From a bacterium 1xD8-48 (GTDB lineage: Bacteria; Bacillota; Clostridia; Lachnospirales; Lachnospiraceae), in contig QZDS01000003.1 of NCBI GenBank assembly GCA_009917455.1, forward strand, positions 225,112 through 289,111: a stretch of DNA of 64,000 nucleotides. Reading direction: 5' to 3'. This document shows, piece by piece, positions 42,232 to 52,273 of this stretch. The stretch's first letter is position 1. The number at the start of each line of letters is the position of its first letter. A program made the position numbers and the translations under genes. Under the pieces are notes generated by a model, which did no database searches, had not been told where the DNA came from, and saw nothing but the letters and a program-made list of their open reading frames with translations.

Positions 42232-42281
42232 ATGCCAGAAAACAGAAGGGCAGACTCTGCCCTACGCGTGTTCTCAAAATA

Positions 42282-44024
42282 TCACCTGTCACCAATAAGA
42301 ACTTTCTTTCCCCGGAATGCAAATCCATATTTGCGTATGCGCTCTTCGGGAATTCCTTTTGCAATAAGGTTCGCCTGATATTTCTTCTCGTCTATCTGGC
42401 GAAGCGCTTCCCGGACCGTGTCGGACAGTTCTTTCTCATCCTCGCTCTGAACCTTGAATTCTATGATAATCGCATCGCCTGTAATACCAGTGCCGGGCGC
42501 GCTGCCTTTCTGCGCTCTGGGTTCCAGCATAATGTCATATCTCCCGTACCCGCTTTCACGGTTCGAGGTGATAACATATTTATCAGCGTATTCCACCATT
42601 AATCCCAACACAAACCCATGGTAAAAGCGCTCCGGTTCCTCCTCCGACGGACTCTTTCCTGTATCAAAATAGCTGAGCGACTGCAGGGCGACCTTATTCA
42701 TATAAGTGTTCATTTCCTTTATGTCACCAGCCTCAAGCGCCTTTAGAAAAGCGTTATTTAACCTGCGGCACCCGTCAAACCAGCTTCCAATCAGTTGCTC
42801 AAACATCACCTGAACTTCCATATTCGTCAGTTTAAGGTCAAACTCCGCTTTCCGGCGTGTTATATTAAATTCATAGCGTACTGCCTTCAGATAACCGCTT
42901 GCAAGCAAAAGACTCCACACCGCGTCGTCTCCCTGATTTAACTGGCTGAAAACAATCTGTTCGTCAAGCGTAGCGCTGAAGGTTTCCCCGCGCAGCAGGC
43001 CCTCCATTGTCATTTTAATCTCCGGGCTTCCCTCCCGAATCAGGCTTCCGACCAGGCTGTTACTGCTGGTATTGGCCCAATAAATCCCAACTTTTCTTTC
43101 GTCAAGAAAGCTAATAATGGACCATGGATTGTAAATATTCCTTCTTTCCCCGAAGATAAAACCGTCATACCAGTCCTTTACCTTCTGTTTCTGATTGGAC
43201 AGGCCATACTCCTCCATAGATTCAAACACTTCTTCCTCGGTAAAGCCAAAGCAGTCTGCATACTTTTTTGACGACGTAGTCACTACCTCAAGATTATTCA
43301 AATCAGAAAAAATTGGCTCTTTACTAATTCGCGTGATACCCGTCATAATGGCGCGTTCCAGGTAGGGATTTGTCTTAAAAGTTGAGTTAAACATACTTCT
43401 GGTAAGCGCTGTCATTTCCTGCCAGTAACCGTTTATATACGCCTCCTGCACAGGCGTATCGTATTCATCCAGCAGTATGATGACTTTCTTCCCATAATAA
43501 CGGCAAAGATAATCCGAAAGTATTTTCAGAGACAGCGTTACCATATAGTCCTCCATCTCTGACGATATTTTCTGAAAGTCAGATTTCTCGTTGTCATTCA
43601 GCACATCGCTTTGAAGCAGAAAATCAAATTGATTGTATAGTAATTGTATGAGCTTGCATATCTTCTTACGGGCTTCCTGAAAAGTGGTTTCCTTAATATC
43701 GGCAAAGCTCAGGAAGATAACCGGATAGGTCCCCTGCAGTTCTCTGTATTTATAATCCCTGCCAAAACAGCCGTCAAAAGCTTTATCTTCCCAGATGGAC
43801 AGCCCCTCAAAAAGCGCGCTCCTGCCTGCGTATTTCACGGAAAAAAACTTCTCCACCATACTCATATTCAGCGTCTTTCCAAAACGCCTCGGGCGTGTAA
43901 TCAGAGTCACATTGTCGCCGCTCTCCCACCATTCCCGGATAAATTTTGTCTTATCAATATAGAAATAGCCCTTTTCCCGAATCACCTCAAAATCCTGATT
44001 CCCAATGCCAATCGCCCTTGTCAT
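42282..44024 (-). CDS. AAA-ATPase-like protein with PD-(D/E)XK nuclease domain (DUF1703 type)
   Basis: A 580-residue protein with an N-terminal AAA-like domain: KGYFYIDKTKFIREWW, the unusual P-loop TRPRRFGKTLNMSM and Walker B-like VIILLDEYDTPVQEAY. The C-terminus has a PD-(D/E)XK nuclease-like core (YDIMLEPRAQKGS, then AIIIEFKVQSEDEK). Such genes occur in many copies in Lachnospiraceae and Bacteroidetes genomes; their role is unclear and may involve mobile DNA or stress. It is monocistronic. Confidence 0.88.
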   Translation of the reverse strand: MTRAIGIGNQDFEVIREKGYFYIDKTKFIREWWESGDNVTLITRPRRFGKTLNMSMVEKFFSVKYAGRSALFEGLSIWEDKAFDGCFGRDYKYRELQGTYPVIFLSFADIKETTFQEARKKICKLIQLLYNQFDFLLQSDVLNDNEKSDFQKISSEMEDYMVTLSLKILSDYLCRYYGKKVIILLDEYDTPVQEAYINGYWQEMTALTRSMFNSTFKTNPYLERAIMTGITRISKEPIFSDLNNLEVVTTSSKKYADCFGFTEEEVFESMEEYGLSNQKQKVKDWYDGFIFGERRNIYNPWSIISFLDERKVGIYWANTSSNSLVGSLIREGSPEIKMTMEGLLRGETFSATLDEQIVFSQLNQGDDAVWSLLLASGYLKAVRYEFNITRRKAEFDLKLTNMEVQVMFEQLIGSWFDGCRRLNNAFLKALEAGDIKEMNTYMNKVALQSLSYFDTGKSPSEEEPERFYHGFVLGLMVEYADKYVITSNRESGYGRYDIMLEPRAQKGSAPGTGITGDAIIIEFKVQSEDEKELSDTVREALRQIDEKKYQANLIAKGIPEERIRKYGFAFRGKKVLIGDR

Positions 44025-44118
44025 ATCAATGCCCCTTTCCGTCTGCAGACATCGGATTTTCGTTTCATCTGTTTACAGTATAGCCTTTTCCTTTTTAAAA
44101 GCAACGGACCTTTAGTCC

Positions 44119-44148
44119 AAAAAAGGATGCTCCCTATGAGAAGCATCC
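44119..44148 (-). terminator. Intrinsic terminator downstream of sipL
   Basis: Minus-strand stem GGATGCT/AGCATCC followed by TTTTTT, 14 bases after the stop of sipL; it closes the leftward pyr-sipL cluster. Confidence 0.88.
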
Positions 44149-44161
44149 CCGGTAATTTCAA

Positions 44162-45730
44162 TTATACATTTTTCACTATCAGAATCCTGTCTCCCGCTTT
44201 CACCTCGTCGGAGGTAAGGTCGTTTGTCTGCTTAATCACCGAAACCGGCACATAGTACCGTTTCCCGATATCCCAAAGGCTTTCCCCGTCTTTCACCATA
44301 TAAACGGCAATTCCCGGAAGCGCCTCCATTTTTTCCATATCCGGCTCCGATACAATCACCTGTTCCACAATCTTTTCCTGCCATTTGAGATAGACGTTGG
44401 AGCGGAAATAAAGAACGCATTTTACATCCACCTCTATATTGTCAATAATGGCAACCGTCACCTGGTCCACAAAGGACTGTACGGGATAAATGCAGTTTTC
44501 GCCGATTCCCTCGGCCTCCAGAACATAGCTGAAAGGAATGGCGCCTTTAATCACGCCGTACCTGTTTTCCTCGCTGCTGCATTCATAAAAAATCTGCATA
44601 TTGACTGTTCCGGTCAGTTCTATGCCGCTTTCCGTTGCGTTCTGGGAACTGATTTGAAGGCTGCTGGCAGTGTGAAGGATTTTGTGAATCACGGCCTTGT
44701 CATCCTCGCATTTAAAATGGCCGGACAGCTTTGTCTTTCCGCTGCTCTTTGAAAGGAGCCTTCTGAAGTCCGCATTTTTTTCCAAAGCGGAAACTTCCTT
44801 TACAACGCCGTACACGTCCGAGAGAATATCAATTTTCTCTTCCGCATAAATGCAGATATCCAAATCCAGGCACTGCTCAAAGGTAATCACTCTCTCTTCG
44901 CCGTCAAAATCCGGCCTTACCTCCACTTCCCGGTCCTCCGCGCGGAAACGGATTTCCGGTATCATTCCCTCCCTTGCGCCGGGACAGTCCAGACTTCCGG
45001 CAAAAGGAAGCGTGGTCTCGTAATGGCAGATTTCGCTTTCCTCGCCCTCTCCTCTGTAAAGGAAAAAGGCCCTCAGTTCTCCCTGCACGCCGATTTTGTC
45101 TTCCAGAACCTTAAATTCCACTGCTTCCGGCACCACTTCCGCCCAAATCATAGTCTGGATATTGGGGAAGCTCCCCGGAATCTCCACCTCTTCCTTTACT
45201 CGGAAAATGTCTTTTTTCTTGATGGTCATTGCGGCGATATCCAATGACTTTTTCCGAAATTCCACCGGTTCCTCACTGTACAAATCCACAGCCGTCTCTT
45301 CGTCCCGTATTTCCTCGCAGGAAAGAAGAAGGGTCACCACAGACTGCACGCTGAGCTTTCTGGAATTAATCAGGCTGACGCTTAAATCCTCCAGCTCCCA
45401 GTCCACATTCACGCTGTCCCCCGCCCGGATTCCTTCCATAAAGACCGACTCGTCAAAGGGAATCATCCCCTCCATATTCGCCACATCACTGCGCAAAGGA
45501 GCGGCTCCGTCCTCAGTCAGGTAAAGCACATGAAAAGCCAGCTTTCCCTTCACGCCCACGTGGTCATCCGTTACCTTAACCTCCTCGATTATCACGTTTC
45601 CTCTATCCATAATCAGTTTTGCGGCATCCGGCCGGGAATCGGATATAATCACGTCGTCTTCAAGAGTCATCTGCATCTGGGCTTTGCATTTGATAAAGTC
45701 TGTATGTATATTCCGTTTAATTAGTTCCAC
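44162..45730 (-). CDS. sipL: SipL-like spore morphogenesis protein (DUF3794, LysM)
   Basis: A 522-residue protein with DUF3794 repeats (for example FIKCKAQMQMTLEDDVIISDSRPDAAKLIMD and a second and third copy further on) and a C-terminal LysM domain (MVKDGESLWDIGKRYYVPV). SipL anchors the SpoIVA coat basement layer around the clostridial forespore. The GTG start at 45730 follows AGGAGG; the frame extends upstream to 45799 without a better signal. It lies 65 bases after pyrD in the same direction, so it may share the pyrimidine transcript or have its own sporulation promoter in that gap. Confidence 0.9.
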   Translation of the reverse strand: MELIKRNIHTDFIKCKAQMQMTLEDDVIISDSRPDAAKLIMDRGNVIIEEVKVTDDHVGVKGKLAFHVLYLTEDGAAPLRSDVANMEGMIPFDESVFMEGIRAGDSVNVDWELEDLSVSLINSRKLSVQSVVTLLLSCEEIRDEETAVDLYSEEPVEFRKKSLDIAAMTIKKKDIFRVKEEVEIPGSFPNIQTMIWAEVVPEAVEFKVLEDKIGVQGELRAFFLYRGEGEESEICHYETTLPFAGSLDCPGAREGMIPEIRFRAEDREVEVRPDFDGEERVITFEQCLDLDICIYAEEKIDILSDVYGVVKEVSALEKNADFRRLLSKSSGKTKLSGHFKCEDDKAVIHKILHTASSLQISSQNATESGIELTGTVNMQIFYECSSEENRYGVIKGAIPFSYVLEAEGIGENCIYPVQSFVDQVTVAIIDNIEVDVKCVLYFRSNVYLKWQEKIVEQVIVSEPDMEKMEALPGIAVYMVKDGESLWDIGKRYYVPVSVIKQTNDLTSDEVKAGDRILIVKNV

Positions 45731-45795
45731 AAAAATACCTCCTGGCATCCACTTACTGTAAATGTATGTGGATGCGGGAGGAAGTATGCATAGAA

Positions 45796-46695
45796 TCATA
45801 CGCAGCCAATGATTTCGTTGATATCGTCAATATTGTATTTTTTCATATAGGCTTCTATGCCTTCGATTACTTCAATCGTGGTATAGGGATTTGCGAAATT
45901 CATGGCGCCTATGGCTATGGCGCTGGCGCCGGCTAAAAGGAACTCTATGGCGTCGTCGGCTGTGGCAATTCCGCCCATTCCGATTACGGGAATTTTTACT
46001 GCATGGCTTGCCTGATAAACCATACGCACTGCCACGGGTTTGATGGCCGGACCGGATAGGCCTCCGGTTTTGTTAGCAAGCACAAAACTCCTTCTGTGAA
46101 TGTCGATTTTCATTCCGGTCAGGGTGTTAATCAGGGAAATCGCGTCGGCTCCCGCAGCCTCCGCGGCCCTTGCCATCTCCGTGATGTCGGTGACGTTGGG
46201 GCTCAGCTTCATAATAACGGGCTGTCTGGCTCTCTTTTTTATTTGGGAAGTGATATCGTAAAGACAGTCCGCCCTCTGTCCAAAGGCAATGGCTCCCTCT
46301 TTTACGTTGGGGCAGGATACGTTGATTTCCAGCATGTCTGCCTTTTCATCCGAAAGCCGCTCCACCACTTCAAGATAATCCTCCACGCTTTTTCCGCAGA
46401 TATTCACAATAACTCTGGTGTCATATTGGCTAAGAAAAGGAAGGTCTCTTTCCACAAAAACGTCGATTCCGGGATTTTGCAGGCCGATGGCGTTAAGCAT
46501 ACCGCCATGGGTTTCCGTTACTCTCGGCGTCGGATTTCCCGGCCAGGGGATATTGGCCACTCCTTTGGTCACCACTGCCCCAAGCCTGTTCAGATCCACA
46601 AAATCGCTGTATTCCATACCGGAGCCAAAGGTTCCGGAGGCCGTCATCACGGGATTTTTAAATTCAACGCCTGCAATTGTAACCTTTGTATTCAT
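45796..46695 (-). CDS. pyrD: Dihydroorotate dehydrogenase B, catalytic subunit
   Basis: A 299-residue class 1B enzyme that oxidises dihydroorotate with FMN. Recognisable are VTIAGVEFKNPVMTASGTFG, the catalytic Cys loop INVSCPNVKEG, the lysine in VIMKLSPNVTDI and GMGGIATADDAIEFLLAGASA. Its ATG overlaps the pyrK stop by one base. It pairs with PyrK to pass electrons to NAD. Confidence 0.95.
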   Translation of the reverse strand: MNTKVTIAGVEFKNPVMTASGTFGSGMEYSDFVDLNRLGAVVTKGVANIPWPGNPTPRVTETHGGMLNAIGLQNPGIDVFVERDLPFLSQYDTRVIVNICGKSVEDYLEVVERLSDEKADMLEINVSCPNVKEGAIAFGQRADCLYDITSQIKKRARQPVIMKLSPNVTDITEMARAAEAAGADAISLINTLTGMKIDIHRRSFVLANKTGGLSGPAIKPVAVRMVYQASHAVKIPVIGMGGIATADDAIEFLLAGASAIAIGAMNFANPYTTIEVIEGIEAYMKKYNIDDINEIIGCV

Positions 46696-47492
46696 CAGAT
46701 ATCCACCTCCCCGGCCTCAAAAACAGGCCCTTCCGTACAGATTCTTGTGTTATTTACATGGGAATGCCCGTCCTTTCGGGTGGTTTTGCACACACAGCCA
46801 AGACACGCCCCCACCCCGCAGGCCATTCTCTCCTCAAGAGACAGGTAGGCTTTGATTTTCTTATCCGCGGCATAGGCTTTAATCGCCCGCAGCATCGGCA
46901 TGGGGCCGCATGCCATAATCACATCGGCCTCCTCATTTTTCTCCTCCATAACAGTAAGCACGTTCCCTTTTGTCCCCGCGCTTCCGTCCTCGGTGGCAAT
47001 CAGGAGCCGGGCATATTTTTCCAAATCTTCCTTTAAAAAGAGCTGCCCGTCTCTGTACCCGGCGATAATCACCGTCTCCGTGCCCGATTCCTTCAGTTCT
47101 TTTGCAAGCTGAACCATAGGCGGTATGCCGATTCCGCCACCCATGAGAATCACCCTATTTCCTTTTCCCTCAGACACCGGGAAACCGTTCCCCAAAACCC
47201 CGAGGATTTCCGCTTCCTTACCCGGCTGCCAGCCGGAAAACTCCGCAGTTCCGGCTCCGGCAATCCGGTACACAATCCGAAGCGCGCCTTTTTCCTTATC
47301 AGCCTCACAGATGCTCAGGGGTCTCGGGAGCAGCCGGGAGGCGTCCTTCGGATAAATGCCGATAAACCGGCCCGCGCCGGCCCTGGCCGCGAGAGACGTT
47401 TCCAGCCACAAGTCATAAATATTGTCCGCAAGCATTGTCTGGGATAACACCCGGGCTTTTACCTTTGCTTTTCCGTCAGTTATATTGCTCAT
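46695..47492 (-). CDS. pyrK: Dihydroorotate dehydrogenase B, electron transfer subunit
   Basis: A 265-residue iron-sulfur flavoprotein. The FAD/NAD-binding part has LLPRPLSICE (FAD) and VILMGGGIGIPPMVQLAKEL (NAD). The 2Fe-2S cluster is bound by CGVGACLGCVC and a later Cys in RICTEGPVF. It overlaps pyrC by four bases (ATGA) and pyrD by one. Confidence 0.95.
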   Translation of the reverse strand: MSNITDGKAKVKARVLSQTMLADNIYDLWLETSLAARAGAGRFIGIYPKDASRLLPRPLSICEADKEKGALRIVYRIAGAGTAEFSGWQPGKEAEILGVLGNGFPVSEGKGNRVILMGGGIGIPPMVQLAKELKESGTETVIIAGYRDGQLFLKEDLEKYARLLIATEDGSAGTKGNVLTVMEEKNEEADVIMACGPMPMLRAIKAYAADKKIKAYLSLEERMACGVGACLGCVCKTTRKDGHSHVNNTRICTEGPVFEAGEVDI

Positions 47493-48826
47493 TGTTCTGT
47501 CTCCTTTTCATGGGGCTCTCCTTTTTCAGGGAATAAGGAATAAACTACTTTTCCGTCGCAAATCGTGTAATGTACTACGCCCGGTAATTCCCATCCGATA
47601 AAAGGAGAGTTTGACGACCTGGACGCAAATTCCAGAACCTTCCATGTTTCCTTTGGGTGGAACAGCACCAGAGAAGCCGCCCCTCCCTCCTCGATTCTGC
47701 CGCCGGAAAGCCCGTACAGACGGCAGGGGGCAGCGCTCATTCTCTCGATAAGCTGCGGCATGGTAAGGCGCCCTTTATCCACCAATTCCCTGATTCCCAG
47801 AGAAAGGGCGGTTTCCAGTCCGATAATCCCGCTGGGAGCCTCGGTTATCGGCTTTTCCTTTTCCTTCCTCGCATGCGGGGCATGGTCGGTTGCAATCAAA
47901 TCTATGGTATTGTCCTTCAATCCTTCAATAAGCGCCAGTCTGTCGGCCTCCTCCCTTAAAGGGGGATTCATTTTTGCCAGCGTCCCTTTTTCCATTGCCG
48001 CTTCCTCTGTCAGGGTAAAATGGTGCGGCGTGCATTCCCCGTGAACGTTTGCCCCTTTTGCCTTTGCCTCCCGCAAAAGCGCTACGGCCTCTTTCGTGCT
48101 GATGTGCTGGATTACCACCTCCGCGCCGGTTGCAAGGGCAAGCTCCAAATCTCTTTTCACCAGACTGATTTCCGCCTCTCTGGGGGAACCGCCTATCCCG
48201 TAAAATTCCGACGCTTTTCCGGCGTTAATGCCGTTATTTGCAATCATACCAGGATTTTCCTCATGGAAGCTGATAGGCTTATGAAGGCTTTTCGCCTTTT
48301 CCATGGCTTTTCTCACAATCGCCTCGTCGAGCAGGGGAATGCCGTCGTCGGTAAAGCCTGCCGCTCCGGCTTTTGCCAGCTTTTCCATATCCGTCAGCTC
48401 CTCTCCCGCCATTCCCAATGTAACGTTGGCGCAGCTTTCGATATGAATGCCCGTTTCCCTTCCTCTGGAAAGCACATAAGAGAGAGTTTCCTCATTATCC
48501 ACAGGCGGCTTCGTGTTCGCCATCAGCACAATTTCCGTAAAGCCACCCCTTGCCGCCGCCGCAGCGCCGGTGGTAATGTCCTCCTTGTGGGTAAAACCCG
48601 GCTCCCTGAAATGCACGTGAGTGTCCGCAAGGCCGGGGGCAATCAGAAGACCCTCGGCGTCAATCGTTTCTGTTTCTTCTATTTTAATATGCTCCTGTGT
48701 CTGCGCCGGAGCCGCTTCTCCCTCCCGGATAATCCTTGTGATTTTCCCTTCCGCAATCTGCAGGTCGGCCCGGTAAAGCGTATTCTCCACCGGGTCAACT
48801 ATAGTTCCGTTTTTTATCAAAAGCAT
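47489..48826 (-). CDS. pyrC: Dihydroorotase
   Basis: A 445-residue amidohydrolase that closes the dihydroorotate ring. The metal ligands are visible in DTHVHFREPGFTHKEDI (HxH), the catalytic Asp in LIATDHAPHARKEKEK, and the second His in VIQHISTKEAV. It begins 3 bases after the DUF2264 stop, so it shares a transcript with the glycoside genes upstream. The order pyrC-pyrK-pyrD is a partial pyrimidine operon; other pyr genes are not in the window. Confidence 0.95.
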   Translation of the reverse strand: MLLIKNGTIVDPVENTLYRADLQIAEGKITRIIREGEAAPAQTQEHIKIEETETIDAEGLLIAPGLADTHVHFREPGFTHKEDITTGAAAAARGGFTEIVLMANTKPPVDNEETLSYVLSRGRETGIHIESCANVTLGMAGEELTDMEKLAKAGAAGFTDDGIPLLDEAIVRKAMEKAKSLHKPISFHEENPGMIANNGINAGKASEFYGIGGSPREAEISLVKRDLELALATGAEVVIQHISTKEAVALLREAKAKGANVHGECTPHHFTLTEEAAMEKGTLAKMNPPLREEADRLALIEGLKDNTIDLIATDHAPHARKEKEKPITEAPSGIIGLETALSLGIRELVDKGRLTMPQLIERMSAAPCRLYGLSGGRIEEGGAASLVLFHPKETWKVLEFASRSSNSPFIGWELPGVVHYTICDGKVVYSLFPEKGEPHEKETEQ

Positions 48827-48829
48827 TTC

Positions 48830-49969
48830 TCAGTCCTCCGCGTGGTCGATGCTGATATGTCCGCCTGACCACACCTTTTTCCCTGACCAGTCCTCGTCCG
48901 CTCCGCTCCAGAATTCATCGGAAGGCGCAAGCCCCAATGGCAAAAATACCGAGCTGCACAGGTACAGGCTTCCGATATTGATATACGTCTCCGCAAGCTC
49001 CGGCTGATGTCCGTATACGCCGGGCAAAAGCCATCCCTTTTCGTCAAACATATCCTTTGCGCTCATCACCCTTCTGATTACCGCGCTCAGACCGCAACGC
49101 ACAGAAGCAGGCGGGATACCGTCCTCAAGCTCTTTCTGCAACGCCGCCTGAGAAATCATGTGAAAAACGCCGAAGCGGTAGCAGATGGAACGCCCCACCA
49201 CCGGGTAGGAGCCTTCCGGCCCTATCATGCGCTCTAAAATCGACGCATATCTTGCCGCCCTGCGAATTACACTTTCCTTCATTCCCGCAATTTCCTCATT
49301 TTCACCGGCAAACAGCTTTACCAAATCCACATACATGGGCTGAATCACAAAGCTGTTGTAATAGTCAAAGTGGAAGCTGTCGCCGTCTCCATAAACGCCG
49401 TCCCCTTTATACCATCCCTGAAAAGCCCGAAGAGCGTAAAGCACTCTCATAATATCGTAAGGCTCGCCCAACACATAAAGCCCAGCCTCCACCATGGCGG
49501 AAAAGAAAATCCAGTTGCTGTTGCAGGCCGCAATCTTACGGGAACTCCGCAGCGCATCCGCCAGATGCCGCCGCGTTTCGAAAGGAAGCGCAGCTCCCAG
49601 CGCCGACTGCGCCCTCACGATTCCATGGGCAAGAAACGCCGCATCCACAAGTGGCTGACCGCCCCGGTCAAAAACCATAAAATCCGGGGATGAGGGATTT
49701 GCCGCCATTTCGATACAACGAAGCGCCTTTTCCCTGTATTCCTTCTGCAAAGCCCTCTCTTCTTCATCCAGCCCTTCGCTGTCCGCCTCCAGCCAGGGCG
49801 CAAGTCCCGTCATGCTCCGTCCGAACGCCTCCAGCGGGGCAAATTCTGCCCTCTCATTATGGAAAGAAAGGGGCATTGTTTTTTTCAGTTCCCCTTTTTC
49901 CAATGCGTTCAGCACCGGGTTTACAATTGTTAAAAGAGCATTTAACCATTCTTTTCTGTCATTTGCCAT
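48830..49969 (-). CDS. DUF2264 domain protein (putative glycan-associated)
   Basis: A 379-residue protein of the DUF2264 family, with an all-helical (alpha/alpha)-barrel-like core: RCIEMAANPSSPDFMVFDRGG, KIAACNSNWIFFSAMVEAGLY, LRAFQGWYKGDGVYGDGDSFHFDYYNSFVIQPM. DUF2264 proteins are found in polysaccharide utilisation loci and are related in fold to glycoside hydrolases or lyases, but the substrate is unknown. The start at 49969 follows AAGGAAG. It lies between the GH3 and pyrC genes. Confidence 0.85.
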   Translation of the reverse strand: MANDRKEWLNALLTIVNPVLNALEKGELKKTMPLSFHNERAEFAPLEAFGRSMTGLAPWLEADSEGLDEEERALQKEYREKALRCIEMAANPSSPDFMVFDRGGQPLVDAAFLAHGIVRAQSALGAALPFETRRHLADALRSSRKIAACNSNWIFFSAMVEAGLYVLGEPYDIMRVLYALRAFQGWYKGDGVYGDGDSFHFDYYNSFVIQPMYVDLVKLFAGENEEIAGMKESVIRRAARYASILERMIGPEGSYPVVGRSICYRFGVFHMISQAALQKELEDGIPPASVRCGLSAVIRRVMSAKDMFDEKGWLLPGVYGHQPELAETYINIGSLYLCSSVFLPLGLAPSDEFWSGADEDWSGKKVWSGGHISIDHAED

Positions 49970-49995
49970 ACTTATCTTCCTTTCTCTAAAAGCTC

Positions 49996-52230
49996 CTACA
50001 GCTTTTCCGTTTTCTCCGCTGAAACCGTCAGGCAAACTATCTCCCGGCCTGTCAGCGCCGCGCTCCTCTTATCCGGCTGCTGCATTCCCACATATACGGT
50101 ATAAACGCCCTTATCCAGCATCAAATCCGCTTCTTCATTATAAAGTGCAAAGGCGCGGGCGTTCAACGTAATCTCCACATCTCTTTCCTCACCGGGCTGC
50201 AAATATGCCTTTTTCAGCCCCTTTAGCTGGTAGTTCGGCACGTGGCGGGACGCGCTTCCGTCTGCCGCTGTACTGTCGTCCTTTCTGCTTCCCTGCATGT
50301 TCCCGTCTTCCTGCACATCCCTGCTTTCCCGCTCACCACTGCCGGCATTCCCCGCCGGCGCCTTCACATAGACCTGCACCGTCTCGCCGCCTGCCATAAC
50401 GCCTGTATTTTTAATCCTTGCACTGACCTTTATCTCTCCCCCTGCCGTGATTTTATCCCCGGACAGCGTCACATCACTGAGGGCAAAAGAGGTATAGGAG
50501 AGCCCGAACCCGAAAGGATAAAGCGCCTCTCTCTCCATATAGCGGTAGGTTCTGCCTTTCATGGAATAATCCGTAAACTCCGGCAGCTCCTCCGTGGTTC
50601 GGTAAAAGGTCACCGGCAGCTTCCCCTCCGGGCTGTATGCGCCGAACAATAGCTCCGCCACCGCTCTGCCGCCCTGCGCGCCGGGATACCACGCCTGTAC
50701 AATTGCCGGAATGTGGGAATCCTCCCAGTTAAACGCCATCGCAGAGCCGGTCATGGAAACCAGAATCACAGGCTTGTTGCTCTCATACGCAGCCCGAAGC
50801 ACTTCCGGCTGCAGGCCGGGGAATTGTAAATCCAGCTTGTCCCCGCTGGCGAACTCATTTCCGGCGTCCCCTTCCTCGCCCTCAATAGCGGAATCCAGCC
50901 CCAGCACAGCCACCACCACATCGCTGGCAGCACACACCGCCTTCACCTCGGAAATCCTGTCGTTTGCCATGGCCAGCCCGCTGGTTCTGTCCTCAAACAA
51001 ATGGCACCCTTCGGAATAAAGAACCCTTGCCTTATCGCCAGCATAGTCTTCGATTCCCTCCAGAACCGTAACATAGCGGGACGCGGTTCCCTCATAGTTT
51101 CCCACCAGCGCTTTCCGGGAATCTGCATTAGGGCCAATTATGCCGATGGTATTTATTTTATCCAAATCAAGGGGAAGGAGATTGCCTTCATTTTTAAGCA
51201 GCACCAGACTTTTCCTTGCAATTTCCAGATTAACCGCCCTGTTTTCCGCCGTATCCACCTGTTCGTACCCGATGGCGTCAAAGGGAACCGTACCGCTTTC
51301 CTCGAACATCCCCAGCTTCATACGGCATTCCATCAGGTTCGTCACCGCTTCGTCCAGACGCTCCTCCTCCACATAGCCGCCCCGTACAGCGTCCAGAAGA
51401 TACGGGAACATACAGCCGCAGTTAACATCACATCCGTTATTCATCGCCATCGCCGCCGATTCCACAGGAGTCTTCGTTATCTTATGGTTTTCATGGAAAT
51501 CCTTGATTGCCCAACAGTCGCTGACCACATGACCGGTAAAGCCCCATTCTTTTCTCAAAATATCAAGAAGCAGCGTCCGGCTCCCGCAACAGGGCTCGCC
51601 GTTGGTACGGTTATAGGCTCCCATCACCGCCTCCACCTTCGCCTCCTGCACGCACGCCTTAAAGGCCGGAAGATAGGTTTCATACATATCCTGTCTGGAG
51701 GCTGTGGCATCAAAGCAGTGACGCAGCTTTTCCGGACCCGAATGCACCGCAAAATGCTTGGCGCAGGCCGCCGCCTTCATAAACCCGTCCTTCTCCTCCT
51801 GAAGCCCTTCCACAAACCGCACGCCCATCCGTGAGGTCAGATAAGGGTCCTCCCCGTAGGTCTCCTGTCCCCGGCCCCAGCGGGGATCCCTGAAAATATT
51901 CACATTGGGCGCCCAGAAGGTAAGCCCCTTATAGATATCCCTGTCGCCTGCTTCTTTCTGTGCGTTATATTTTGCCCTGGCCTCCTCCCCGATGATTTCC
52001 GCCATTTTTTCGGTCAAATCCTCGTCAAAGGTGGCTGCAACTCCGATTGCCTGGGGAAATACCGTTGCCGTTCCCGCCCTTGCAACGCCGTGTAACGCCT
52101 CGTTCCACCAGTTATAGGCCGGAATGCCAAGCCGTTCGACGGCAGGCGCGTTATAAAGGGTCTGTCCCACCTTTTCCTCCAGTGTCATCTGTGCCACCAG
52201 CGCGGCGGCTCGTTCGCGATAATTGCTCAT
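49996..52230 (-). CDS. Glycoside hydrolase family 3 (beta-glucosidase/beta-xylosidase)
   Basis: A 744-residue cytoplasmic enzyme with the GH3 N-terminal barrel (ALHGVARAGTATVFPQAIGVAATFD, then CAKHFAVHSGPE), the nucleophile Asp in GHVVSDCWAIKDF and a C-terminal domain (IIGPNADSRKALVGNYEGTA) plus a fibronectin-like tail. The EALHGVA loop is frequent in xylosidases. The fibronectin region has a low-complexity insert (NAGSGERESRDVQEDGN and more). The start at 52230 follows GAGGGGG; an upstream ATG at 52269 is also possible. It probably acts on imported xylo- or gluco-oligosaccharides. Confidence 0.92.
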   Translation of the reverse strand: MSNYRERAAALVAQMTLEEKVGQTLYNAPAVERLGIPAYNWWNEALHGVARAGTATVFPQAIGVAATFDEDLTEKMAEIIGEEARAKYNAQKEAGDRDIYKGLTFWAPNVNIFRDPRWGRGQETYGEDPYLTSRMGVRFVEGLQEEKDGFMKAAACAKHFAVHSGPEKLRHCFDATASRQDMYETYLPAFKACVQEAKVEAVMGAYNRTNGEPCCGSRTLLLDILRKEWGFTGHVVSDCWAIKDFHENHKITKTPVESAAMAMNNGCDVNCGCMFPYLLDAVRGGYVEEERLDEAVTNLMECRMKLGMFEESGTVPFDAIGYEQVDTAENRAVNLEIARKSLVLLKNEGNLLPLDLDKINTIGIIGPNADSRKALVGNYEGTASRYVTVLEGIEDYAGDKARVLYSEGCHLFEDRTSGLAMANDRISEVKAVCAASDVVVAVLGLDSAIEGEEGDAGNEFASGDKLDLQFPGLQPEVLRAAYESNKPVILVSMTGSAMAFNWEDSHIPAIVQAWYPGAQGGRAVAELLFGAYSPEGKLPVTFYRTTEELPEFTDYSMKGRTYRYMEREALYPFGFGLSYTSFALSDVTLSGDKITAGGEIKVSARIKNTGVMAGGETVQVYVKAPAGNAGSGERESRDVQEDGNMQGSRKDDSTAADGSASRHVPNYQLKGLKKAYLQPGEERDVEITLNARAFALYNEEADLMLDKGVYTVYVGMQQPDKRSAALTGREIVCLTVSAEKTEKL

Positions 52231-52273
52231 TTTCCCCCTCGTCCTTCCATTTGTAATATGTTTTTCCATTCAT

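Noticed and set aside
48020..48868. Plus-strand frame of 282 codons opposite pyrC
   Set aside because: pyrC has all metal ligands and operon overlaps; the opposite frame is a shadow.
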